This document shows, one piece after another, positions 1 to 7,015 of a stretch of 7,015 nucleotides of DNA; positions within the stretch are counted from its first letter, which is position 1; the number at the start of each line of letters is the position of its first letter. The notes below the pieces were generated by a model. That model had not been told where the DNA came from. It saw nothing but the letters and a program-made list of their open reading frames with translations, and did no database searches. The stretch comes from Paenibacillus sp. JCM 18996 (GTDB lineage: Bacteria; Bacillota; Bacilli; Paenibacillales; NBRC-103111), in NCBI GenBank assembly GCA_001313085.1, contig BBFE01000076.1, forward strand, positions 1 to 7,015. Direction: 5' to 3'. The translations under genes and the position numbers were made by a program.

Positions 1-220
1 TGAGCGAGCAGGCCGGAGCGGGACGCGGCGGTTTGTCCGGTGCGTTCGACCGGCTGGAGGAGCGCGTGTCGTATATGGAAGCGGAGAGCCGTTCGCTGCG
101 CGATTTGCGCAGTATGACCGCCGAAGCGGTTCACGGAGCCGGCAGCCTGCTGAGCCAGGCGCTGGAAGCGGAATTGGATAGCTGCGCAACAAGCTGGAAG
201 GAGCGAACAAATCGCAATGA
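1..220 (+). CDS. PspA/IM30-family protein, C-terminal end (5' end outside window)
   Basis: This is the last ~72 codons of a PspA/IM30-like coiled-coil protein, the peripheral membrane protein that coats and stabilises damaged cytoplasmic membrane. The visible reading frame runs from position 3 and carries FDRLEERVSYMEAES, the same kind of segment as FHRMEEKIVRLEAEAE in the complete PspA downstream (853-1565), so the two are paralogues. The frame breaks at about 182. Reading on unshifted gives an unnatural Cys/Arg-rich tail to 374. Adding one C (AGCTG to AGCCTG) gives LRNKLEGANKSQ and a stop at 218-220. That stop overlaps the ATG of the next gene (ATGA), which supports the repair and suggests translational coupling. 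The loss of one C fits the indel pattern across the window. The family assignment is fairly secure from the C-terminal helix and context; the N-terminal half cannot be seen. Confidence 0.72.
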
Positions 221-851
221 ACAAATTGTACCGTTCAAGAACAGACTCGAAATTAATGGGTTTATGCGGCGGTTTGGCGGAGAGTTGGCATGTGGATTCC
301 AACCTGCTTCGGCTGATTGTTGTAGGAACGGCCTTTTTTTTCAGGCGGCACCGTTATCCCGCTGTATTTTATAGCGTCTGTCATTATACCTAAAGAGCCG
401 GTGTTCCATGATCTCTACGGCCCTAATCCGGGAGGCCTCATGGGGGTCCATATGGAGACCCGTACGGCCCTCAATACGGTCCGCACGCTAACGGAAGTTA
501 CTGCGGATGGAAGCAGAGAAAGCATGAATGGAAGAACGAGTGGAAGAACGAATGGAAGCAGCGCAAGCATGAATGGAAAGACGAACTGAAGCAGATGAAA
601 CACGAATGGAAAGATTGGAAAAAGGGAGGCTTCGGCCAAGCCGGCTCCCATGAAGGAAATCCATACGCAGGCGGGCATTCCTCTTACAATCATCCGCCGC
701 AAGGCGGGCCGGCTCCGGACGCTGCAGCGAAAAAAAAGCGGATCTGGACGATATGATGAAAGATTTGGAAACGAAAGCGATGAAAAAAAAGAACTCGAGG
801 AGCTGCGCGCCAAGCTGGCCCAATACGAGAACAAAAAAAGGAGACCAATAA
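217..851 (+). CDS. PspC-domain membrane protein with charged, Trp-rich C-terminal helix (frameshifted)
   Basis: The N-terminus is a PspC domain: MNKLYRSRTDSKLMGLCGGL, then AESWHVDSNLLRLIVV and a hydrophobic segment ending VIIPKEP at about residue 65. PspC proteins are single-pass inner-membrane partners of PspA in envelope stress. The rest is cytoplasmic-looking: a Gly/Pro/Tyr-rich linker, a Lys/Glu/Trp-rich helix (499-624) with seven Trp on one face, a second Gly/Pro/His linker, and a terminal helix containing DLDDMMKDLE and ELEELRAKLAQYE. The start ATG overlaps the upstream stop (ATGA). To keep one frame, T8 at 334-341 must be 7, one C is missing at 436-437, A8 at 730-737 and 783-790 must be 6 (or 9), and A7 at 833-839 must be 6. 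The repaired protein is 209 aa with stop TAA at 849-851, one base before the next ATG. The PspC domain is confident. The exact tail between 730 and 790 is less certain, because another repair keeps a different frame there. Confidence 0.82.
836..844 (+). promoter_or_regulatory. Ribosome binding site of the second PspA gene
   Basis: AAAAGGAGA lies 8 bases before the ATG at 853, embedded in the last codons of the PspC gene. It fixes the start of the PspA protein and indicates that both are translated from one message. Confidence 0.75.
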
Positions 852-852
852 A

Positions 853-1565
<713 letters not shown>

Positions 1566-1568
1566 AGA

Positions 1569-1597
1569 TTGAGAGACGGATCAGATTTCGCTATGAG
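1569..1597 (+). promoter_or_regulatory. Possible weak sigma-A-like promoter ahead of liaF
   Basis: TTGAGA (1569-1574) and TATGAG (1592-1597) are separated by 17 bases. They match the TTGACA/TATAAT consensus at 5 and 4 of 6 positions. This could give basal transcription of liaFSR, but the terminator-like hairpin at 1636-1680 lies between it and liaF. The call is tentative. Confidence 0.25.
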
Positions 1598-1635
1598 AGC
1601 CCTATAAAATATGATATTCTACACATTAGGGATAA

Positions 1636-1680
1636 AAAAGCTATAGGGCAGTACCACCCGCCTTTATAGCTTTTCTTTTC
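1636..1680 (+). terminator. Terminator or attenuator hairpin between pspA and liaF
   Basis: The left arm AAAAGCTATAGGGC (1636-1649) pairs with the right arm GCCTTTATAGCTTTT (1660-1674) around a 10-base loop. There is a ten-pair AAAAGCTATA/TATAGCTTTT core, one bulged base and a small imperfection near the loop. The right arm runs into TTTTCTTTTC, a suitable U-rich tail. It ends the pspA unit and would leave only read-through for liaFSR, unless a local promoter is active. In Bacillus subtilis a similar arrangement keeps the liaIH effectors far more abundant than the regulators. Confidence 0.7.
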
Positions 1681-1694
1681 TGTACAGGTGGTGG

Positions 1695-1702
1695 AAAGGA
1701 GG
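1695..1702 (+). promoter_or_regulatory. Strong Shine-Dalgarno site of liaF
   Basis: AAAGGAGG sits 6 bases before the ATG at 1709. It decides the liaF start, because the frame downstream is broken so often that an unrepaired reading would place the start much later, at about 1847. Confidence 0.8.
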
Positions 1703-1708
1703 CGCGAC

Positions 1709-2383
1709 ATGGACAAAAAACGAAACCACTACCTCAAGCCGCAATACTGCCCTTGTTCTGGCCGGAGCCGGGATTTTTTTCTGCTGATTAATCATTGGGT
1801 AGACAGTGTTTTTTTACCATGGCCGCGCTCCTGCTGATAGCACTAGGTGTCTATAATATACGCGGCTCGTCCCGGAGCAGAGGCTTCATATGCCTTTTTT
1901 TACCGGCGTGCTGCTGTTGATTGGCAGCGATTTTTTTCCTTTCCGATTTTCCTGATTCTGACGGGGGTTGGACTGTTTTATCATAGGTCGAAAAAAATTC
2001 CCAAGGACAGTTCCTTTCAGCAAAAGCACAATTTCGTCAACAGTGTCAGATGGGGGAAGGAACCTTGGGTCGTGAAAGATATATATTATTGGCACATTAT
2101 CGGAGAAATCCGCATGGATCTGACCACCGCTATTCTGGAACACAAGGAAACTACAATTATTGTCCAAGGAATTGTCGGCGACCTGGACATCATCGTTCCG
2201 GATTATCTCGCGGTGGAAGTGAACGCTTCCCTTGCGGTGGGACAGATGAACGTGGGGCCTCACAGGGAGGCCGGTTTCATTAACAAGACGGTGTGGCGCT
2301 CTCTGAACTACGAGGCAGGCGAGCAGAAAGTGAAACTTGTCATTGGTTATCTCGTAGGAGATATTGATGTAAAAGTGATGTAA
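1709..2383 (+). CDS. liaF: LiaF-like membrane protein, inhibitor/accessory of the LiaS kinase (frameshifted)
   Basis: The repaired protein (221 aa) has a short polar N-terminus (MDKNETTTSSRNT), then three or four closely packed hydrophobic segments (residues about 13-29, 33-50, 58-71 and 74-88). After a basic linker comes a soluble C-terminal domain of beta-rich repeats (IVVQGIVGDLDIIVPDYL-like; VKLVIGYLVGDIDVKVM at the end). This is the architecture of LiaF/YvqF, whose C-terminal domain is the 'cell wall-active antibiotics response' family. In Bacillus LiaF holds the kinase LiaS inactive until the envelope is damaged. Repairs needed: A6 at 1715-1720 to 5, and T7 at 1774-1780, 1809-1815, 1895-1901 and 1931-1937 each to 5 (or 8). 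From about 1940 the frame is clean to TAA at 2381-2383. The liaS ribosome site follows within 6 bases, so the two are co-transcribed. The C-terminal domain is confident; the exact residues at the four T runs are not. Confidence 0.85.
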
Positions 2384-2388
2384 AGCGC

Positions 2389-2396
2389 AAAGGAGG
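2389..2396 (+). promoter_or_regulatory. Shine-Dalgarno site of liaS
   Basis: AAAGGAGG lies 11 bases before ATG 2408 and 43 bases before the in-frame ATG at 2440. This favours 2408 as the true start, which requires repair of A7 at 2420-2426. Confidence 0.65.
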
Positions 2397-2407
2397 ATCG
2401 GGGAGCC

Positions 2408-3497
2408 ATGGCAAAAGAGAAAAAAAGAAGCTCACCAACATGGTGTGGCGCAGTATGGGCGAATCGATCCTCTTTTCTATCACCTTATGCGCAGGGCTTG
2501 TATACACTTTGTATTCGTACGGTTACATAGCAGGCTTCGAAACATGGCTTGAGCTGGTGAAGAGAGGGGCCATGCTGCTGGTCCTGGCGGCGGGTGTAGG
2601 GGCGGCTTACGGCTATTGGTACAGCAACGGGACGAAACAGCGCCTTGAGATGCTGGGCGACATTATGCTGCTGCTGGAAAAGGGCAATCTGTCGCGTAGA
2701 GTCCCTTATTTGGGCGAAGATGAAGTGGGCCGGCTCGGCGACCAGCTCAATGCGATATCGGGCAAGTGGGAGGAGCAGGTGTCCACGCTGCAGAGGCTGT
2801 CGACGAACAACGCGCAGCTCGCGGAGAAAGCGAAGCTGTCGGCCGTCGTCGAAGAGAGGCAGCGATTGGCGAGGGATCTGCATGACGCCGTGTCCCAGCA
2901 GCTGTTTGCGATATCGATGACCGCCACGGCAGTCGGACGGACTTTGGAAAAGGACTACGACAAAGCGGTCCGGCAGATACATCTAATAGAGGAGATGGCC
3001 GCGGTGGCCCAATCCGAGATGAGGCTCTGCTGCTGCATCTTAGACCCGTTCACCTGGAAGGAAAAAAGGCTGTCACAGGGCGTGATCGAGCTGCTTGAGG
3101 AGATGCGGGCCAAGGTGCCGATCGATATTTCTTGGGAAATGGACGATGGCATCCGGCTTGCAAAAGGTATCGAGGACCATCTGTTCCGGATCGTCCAGGA
3201 AGCGCTGTCCAACGCGCTGCGCCATTCGAAGGCGAGCAAGCTGGAGTCAAGCTGCAGCATCCCGCGGATTCCGTGCGGCTGTCTATAAGGGACAACGGAG
3301 TAGGCTTCGATTTAGAGGCACAGAAGCACGCTTCCTATGGTATAGTTTCCATGAAGGAACGCGTCAGTGAAATTGGCGGATCGTTGCAGATCATTACGGC
3401 TCCCGATAAAGGAACGCGGATTGAAATCCGGGTGCCGATCACTGCGGAAGGAGAAGACGAGCATGGAACAGTGTATCAAGGTACTTCTGGTCGATGA
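2408..3497 (+). CDS. liaS: LiaS-like sensor histidine kinase (frameshifted)
   Basis: This is a membrane histidine kinase of the HisKA_3/NarL-partner class. Two transmembrane segments (about residues 19-40 and 54-71) have almost no extracytoplasmic loop between them, as in intramembrane-sensing kinases. A HAMP-like stretch follows (about 74-128, with [15 protein letters not shown]). The phosphoacceptor helix is [19 protein letters not shown], with His about 158. The ATPase domain shows [16 protein letters not shown] (N box) and DNGVGFD (G1 box), ending in a [10 protein letters not shown] strand. Repairs: A7 at 2420-2426 to 5 (or 8), one G missing after 3024, A6 at 3062-3067 to 5, and one G missing at 3246. 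The second and third cancel each other and leave a scrambled patch ([12 protein letters not shown] where [12 protein letters not shown] is restored). The repaired length is 362 aa. Its 3' end overlaps liaR by 35 bases. Its likely job is to phosphorylate LiaR on envelope stress, under LiaF control. Confidence 0.9.
3448..3454 (+). promoter_or_regulatory. Ribosome binding site of liaR inside the liaS 3' end
   Basis: AAGGAGA ends 8 bases before ATG 3463 and fixes the liaR start within the liaS coding end. Confidence 0.7.
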
Positions 3498-4106
3498 CCA
3501 TGAAATGGTCCGCATCGGCCTCGCTGCCGTTCTCGGAACGGAGGAAGGAATTGAAGTGGTCGGCGAAGCAGCAACGGACTGGAGGGCATTCGTCTTGCGC
3601 AGGAGTACCGGCCCGATGTGGTACTGATGGATCTTGTGATGGATGGGATGGACGGGATTGAAACGACGCGCGCGTTAATGCAGATCATGCCCGAGTGCAG
3701 AGTGATTGTGCTGACCAGCTTTCTGGATGATGAGAAAATGTATCCGGTGATTGAGGCGGGCGCTTTCAGCTACCTGCTGAAAACGTCCCGGGCCACGGAG
3801 ATCGCCAACGCAATACGGGCAGCCGCTAACGGACAATCGATCCTGGAGTCTCAGGTGGCTTCCAAAATGATGAACAGGCTGCGCCAACCGAAGCAGGCTG
3901 CCGCCGCCCACGATGAGCTGACGGAGCGGGAAATGGAAGTTCTCCGGCTGATCGCCGCAGGCAAATCGAATCAGGATGTGGCGGGCGAGCTGTACATCGG
4001 CATCAAGACGGTAAAGTTTCACGTGACCAACATCCTGGCCAAGCTAGGCGTGGAGGACCGTACTCAGGCAGCCATTTATGCGCATAAGAACGGCTTGGCG
4101 AACTGA
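3463..4106 (+). CDS. liaR: LiaR-like response regulator, receiver plus LuxR/NarL HTH (frameshifted)
   Basis: The receiver domain starts [16 protein letters not shown], with the acidic pair at residues 11-12. The phosphoacceptor Asp is about residue 57 in [15 protein letters not shown], and the switch Thr and Lys are in VIVLTSF and SYLLKTS. After a short linker the C-terminal helix-turn-helix reads [20 protein letters not shown] and [19 protein letters not shown], typical of the NarL/FixJ family. One G is missing at 3576-3577 (ACGGAC for ACGGGAC). Without repair the protein stops at 3627 and the rest looks like a separate frame from 3618. Repaired, it is 214 aa, the normal size, with TGA at 4104-4106. 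It is the cognate regulator of LiaS. In Bacillus LiaR activates its own operon and the pspA-like liaH. I did not identify a LiaR box in this window, and the likely target promoter lies upstream of position 1. Confidence 0.93.
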
Positions 4107-4122
4107 TGGAACGGGACCATCA

Positions 4123-4152
4123 TTGACTAGGCCGCTCCGCGGGCCGTACAAT
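4123..4152 (+). promoter_or_regulatory. Sigma-A-like promoter downstream of liaR
   Basis: TTGACT (4123-4128) and TACAAT (4147-4152) are separated by 18 bases, each matching the consensus at 5 of 6 positions. It sits only 17 bases after the liaR stop and drives toward the small membrane protein at 4191 and the GNAT gene, making them a unit separable from liaFSR. Confidence 0.6.
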
Positions 4153-4190
4153 GTATGGAAAGTAATTCGATCAAAGGGGTACGGGAAGCC

Positions 4191-4326
4191 ATGAGCGGAG
4201 CGCAGGCGGTCGTTATTCTGCTGGTCATTGTGATCAGTATTGTTTTCCTTCAGTTTGTCGGCAAAAAAATATAAAAAAGTAAGTAAGCCCCGTAATAGCG
4301 AACCCGCAGCTCCCGTCATAGGATAA
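4191..4326 (+). CDS. Small single-span membrane protein, 44 aa after repair (unknown function)
   Basis: The ATG at 4191 opens MSGAQAVVILLVIVISIVFL, a clear hydrophobic helix of about 18 residues, then QFVGKK. As written, the frame ends almost at once at TAA 4272-4274. Shortening A7 at 4263-4269 to 6 gives YKKVSKPRNSEPAAPVIG and a stop at 4324-4326. The result is an N-terminal membrane anchor with a basic, Pro-rich cytoplasmic-looking tail. A purine-rich AAAGGGG (4173-4179) lies 11 bases upstream, which is a wide but usable spacing. I do not recognise a family. It follows a good promoter and precedes the GNAT gene by 27 bases. It could be a small regulator of a membrane protein, but the sequence does not say which. 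Both versions keep the membrane helix, so existence is more certain than length. Confidence 0.5.
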
Positions 4327-4340
4327 CAGGAGAAAGGTTC

Positions 4341-4345
4341 GGAGG
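4341..4345 (+). promoter_or_regulatory. Shine-Dalgarno site of the GNAT gene
   Basis: GGAGG lies 8 bases before ATG 4354 and 5 bases before TTG 4351 in the same frame. Spacing favours ATG 4354. Confidence 0.65.
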
Positions 4346-4353
4346 CGAATTTG

Positions 4354-4800
4354 ATGATACGAATGCGAATCCCCCGTTTGGACGATGGGGCTATATTTAA
4401 GCTGGTCATGCAGGAGCTGCTGCCTCTTGTCCAGTTGCATAAGCCGTGGACACAATTCAGCATGCCGGAGCTGAAAGCGCGCCTGAAGCACCAGACAACG
4501 TTTACGGTCAGCGCCTCAAGAGGCGCGGCGTTCGGTTTTGTCACGGTGAAGTCGAACCAGCGCGTGCTCAATATCGATATGCTGGCGCTGGATCCGAAAT
4601 ATCATAAACGGGGGTACGGCAAGGCCCTCATGCTTGCTGCGGAAAAATACGGCGTACAGAAGGGCTGCAACCGGGCCGTCCTCTCTGTCGATGAGCCGAA
4701 CCGCAATGCCCAGGGCTTCTACAGTGCGCTGGGTTATCAGGTCCAACAGTTTGCGCCAGATATGAACTGCTATATTATGAGCAAGCCTTTACAGCAATAA
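4354..4800 (+). CDS. GNAT-family N-acetyltransferase
   Basis: This is a 148-codon GCN5-related acetyltransferase, a cytosolic enzyme that moves an acetyl group from acetyl-CoA to an amine. The core strand and acetyl-CoA loop are clear: VLNIDMLALDPKYHKRGYGK, where HKRGYGKAL fills the usual R/Q-x-x-G-x-G/A pyrophosphate-binding motif with His in the first position. It is followed by LSVDEPNRNAQGFYSALGYQ, the common 'N-x-x-A-x-x-F-Y-x-x-x-G-F/Y' element near the C-terminus. Fold and cofactor are well supported, but the substrate is not; protein N-terminal, antibiotic or small-molecule acetylation are all open. The frame is intact. The gene has an A5 run (4643-4647) but no run of six or more, which fits the idea that breaks elsewhere follow long homopolymers. 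It lies 27 bases after the small membrane protein and ends just before a hairpin shared with the convergent gene. Confidence 0.88.
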   Translation: MIRMRIPRLDDGAIFKLVMQELLPLVQLHKPWTQFSMPELKARLKHQTTFTVSASRGAAFGFVTVKSNQRVLNIDMLALDPKYHKRGYGKALMLAAEKYGVQKGCNRAVLSVDEPNRNAQGFYSALGYQVQQFAPDMNCYIMSKPLQQ

Positions 4801-4809
4801 TTACACAGA

Positions 4810-4844
4810 AAACCAAAGCCCCGGTGAGTCCGCAGCTTTGGTTT
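4810..4844. terminator. Bidirectional hairpin between convergent genes
   Basis: AAACCAAAGC (4810-4819) and GCTTTGGTTT (4835-4844) form a perfect 10-bp stem with a 15-base loop, 9 bases past the GNAT stop and 15 bases past the minus-strand gene's stop. The arms supply their own A and T ends, so it can stop transcription from both sides. The T tract after the stem is short on either strand, so strength is uncertain. Confidence 0.65.
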
Positions 4845-4859
4845 ACTAATTTCTTTCGG

Positions 4860-5183
4860 CTACACCGTGAGAAGGAACAATAGTGCGATAAAAGCTATGT
4901 CAAAAGTGAGCCGGCGAGGAACGAAAGGGCCGTCCGCACCGAATCCGAAAGGCGGAAATCCGGATAAATCGGTTGCCGCATCTTTCTCCACGGATCCTTT
5001 TCCTTTGGTCTTTGATGGTTTGCCTGACTTCGCTGCTGCCTCTTCTTCGCCGAATACCAGATGGCCGTTCTCAATGCCTGTCAGTACACCGACAAACTCG
5101 CTTCCGTCTCTCAGACACAGCAGAACGGTTCGACCGACTAACGGTCTGCAGCTGTCTTCACTGATCGGATGGATTCTTTGCAT
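4860..5183 (-). CDS. 107-aa protein with an Sm-like N-terminal segment and hydrophobic C-terminus (unknown function)
   Basis: This is an intact minus-strand gene with start at 5183 and TAG at 4862-4860. The N-terminal half (CRPLVGRTVLLCLRDGSEFV, then GVLTGIENGHLVFGEE) has the strand pattern and the 'V-x-L-x-D-G-x-x-x-x-G-x-L' spacing of small Sm/LSm-like beta-barrel domains. The middle is low-complexity (Lys, Ser, Gly, Thr), followed by a Gly/Phe/Pro stretch (GFPPFGFGADGPF). The end, FDIAFIALLFLLTV, is hydrophobic and could insert in a membrane or anchor the protein. Small proteins of this layout are common in Paenibacillus genomes, as far as I recall, without a known function. RNA binding is only a guess from the Sm-like look. 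The ribosome site is excellent. It is transcribed divergently from zwf and converges on the GNAT gene. Confidence 0.75.
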   Translation of the reverse strand: MQRIHPISEDSCRPLVGRTVLLCLRDGSEFVGVLTGIENGHLVFGEEEAAAKSGKPSKTKGKGSVEKDAATDLSGFPPFGFGADGPFVPRRLTFDIAFIALLFLLTV

Positions 5184-5189
5184 TTATAA

Positions 5190-5196
5190 CACCTCC
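5190..5196 (-). promoter_or_regulatory. Shine-Dalgarno site of the 107-aa protein
   Basis: On the minus strand GGAGGTG lies 6 bases before the ATG ending at 5183. It firmly supports both this start and that the frame is a real gene. Confidence 0.8.
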
Positions 5197-5334
5197 GTAT
5201 TGAGATTACTCTTTAGCCTATTCAAGGCGCCTGACCAAGGCATGGGCATCCGCCTATTCGCCGCCTGCCCATTTTGAGGAATGAAACGGCCGCCGGTTGA
5301 GCAACCTGATAGAGTGATTTTTTTGCTTGCAGTC

Positions 5335-5363
5335 TTGAATGGCGCATGAAAATGCAGTATGGT
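5335..5363 (+). promoter_or_regulatory. Candidate zwf promoter
   Basis: TTGAAT (5335-5340) and TATGGT (5358-5363) are 17 bases apart, each 4 of 6 to the sigma-A consensus. This leaves a leader of about 60 bases before the zwf start. The rest of the 5197-5431 gap holds a 7-bp hairpin (5242-5272), a T7 run and no gene I can support. The call is moderate to weak. Confidence 0.35.
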
Positions 5364-5431
5364 AAACTAATATAAAGTCAGCTGATAACCTCTTGAACAA
5401 AAAAATAATACATAGAAAGAATGATGAATAC

Positions 5432-6951
<1,520 letters not shown>

Positions 6952-7015
6952 ACCGGGACCCGTTTCTTTTTTTCACACCGCTATACGATTCCCATACAAC
7001 AAAAAAGCTCCGAAA

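Noticed and set aside
505..624. Repeated GAATGGAAG-like units as a DNA tandem repeat or CRISPR-like array
   Set aside because: Unit spacing is irregular, there are no spacers, and the periodicity is explained by the protein (EWK helix).
730..839. Programmed ribosomal frameshifting or transcriptional slippage at the A8/A7 runs
   Set aside because: The same kind of break occurs in almost every gene, including zwf, and no downstream stimulatory structure was seen. Error is simpler.
3022..3067. Three consecutive cysteines in LiaS as a redox or metal site
   Set aside because: They exist only in the frame-shifted patch; the repaired frame reads leucines.
5242..5272. Hairpin ATGGGCA/TGCCCAT with 17-base loop upstream of the minus-strand gene and zwf
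   Set aside because: The stem is 7 bp, the loop long and the T tail short (TTTT). It could arise by chance; no known regulatory motif was recognised.
5344..5355. GCAT-GAAA-ATGC mini-hairpin in the spacer of the zwf promoter candidate
   Set aside because: Only 4 bp, and no operator family recognised.
7001..7015. AAAAAAGCTCCGAAA at the window end as the left arm of a zwf terminator
   Set aside because: The matching arm would be outside the window, so it cannot be supported here.

Overview
The window reads as part of a Firmicutes chromosome, most likely Paenibacillus or a close relative. The GC content is moderate to high, there are strong AAAGGAGG-type Shine-Dalgarno sites, and a cell-envelope stress locus of the LiaFSR type sits next to PspA and PspC genes. 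There are no mobile elements, tRNA or rRNA genes, or CRISPR arrays.

Layout. (1) Positions 1-1565 hold an envelope-protection cassette: the 3' end of a PspA/IM30-family gene, a PspC-domain membrane protein coupled to it by an ATGA overlap, and a second, complete PspA/IM30 gene. A terminator-like hairpin follows (1636-1680). (2) Positions 1709-4106 hold liaF, liaS and liaR: a membrane inhibitor/accessory protein, an intramembrane-type histidine kinase and a LuxR/NarL-type response regulator. The probable logic, known from Bacillus LiaFSR, is that LiaF restrains LiaS, envelope damage frees LiaS to phosphorylate LiaR, and LiaR switches on the PspA-like effectors. (3) After a good sigma-A-like promoter (4123-4152) come a small single-membrane-span protein and a GNAT acetyltransferase. 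(4) Convergent with these, on the minus strand, is a 107-codon protein whose N-terminal half looks Sm-like. A shared hairpin (4810-4844) separates the two directions. (5) Positions 5432-6951 hold zwf, glucose-6-phosphate dehydrogenase, the entry enzyme of the oxidative pentose phosphate pathway.

The dominating oddity is that almost every gene is broken by small indels at homopolymers. About 19 A/T runs are too long for the reading frame, and about 9 short G or C runs are one base too short. When these are repaired each gene becomes one continuous frame of the normal family length: PspC 209 aa, PspA 235, LiaF 221, LiaS 362, LiaR 214, small protein 44, Zwf 505. Genes with no A/T run of six or more (the GNAT and the 107-codon protein) are intact. 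Because housekeeping and stress genes are hit alike and the errors have a fixed polarity, sequencing or assembly error is the best explanation, not gene decay. I therefore annotate full gene spans and state the repairs.

The most interesting biology I see is the C-terminal tail of the PspC protein. It is a highly charged segment in which seven tryptophans, plus Leu, Met and Tyr, all fall on one face of a predicted helix.
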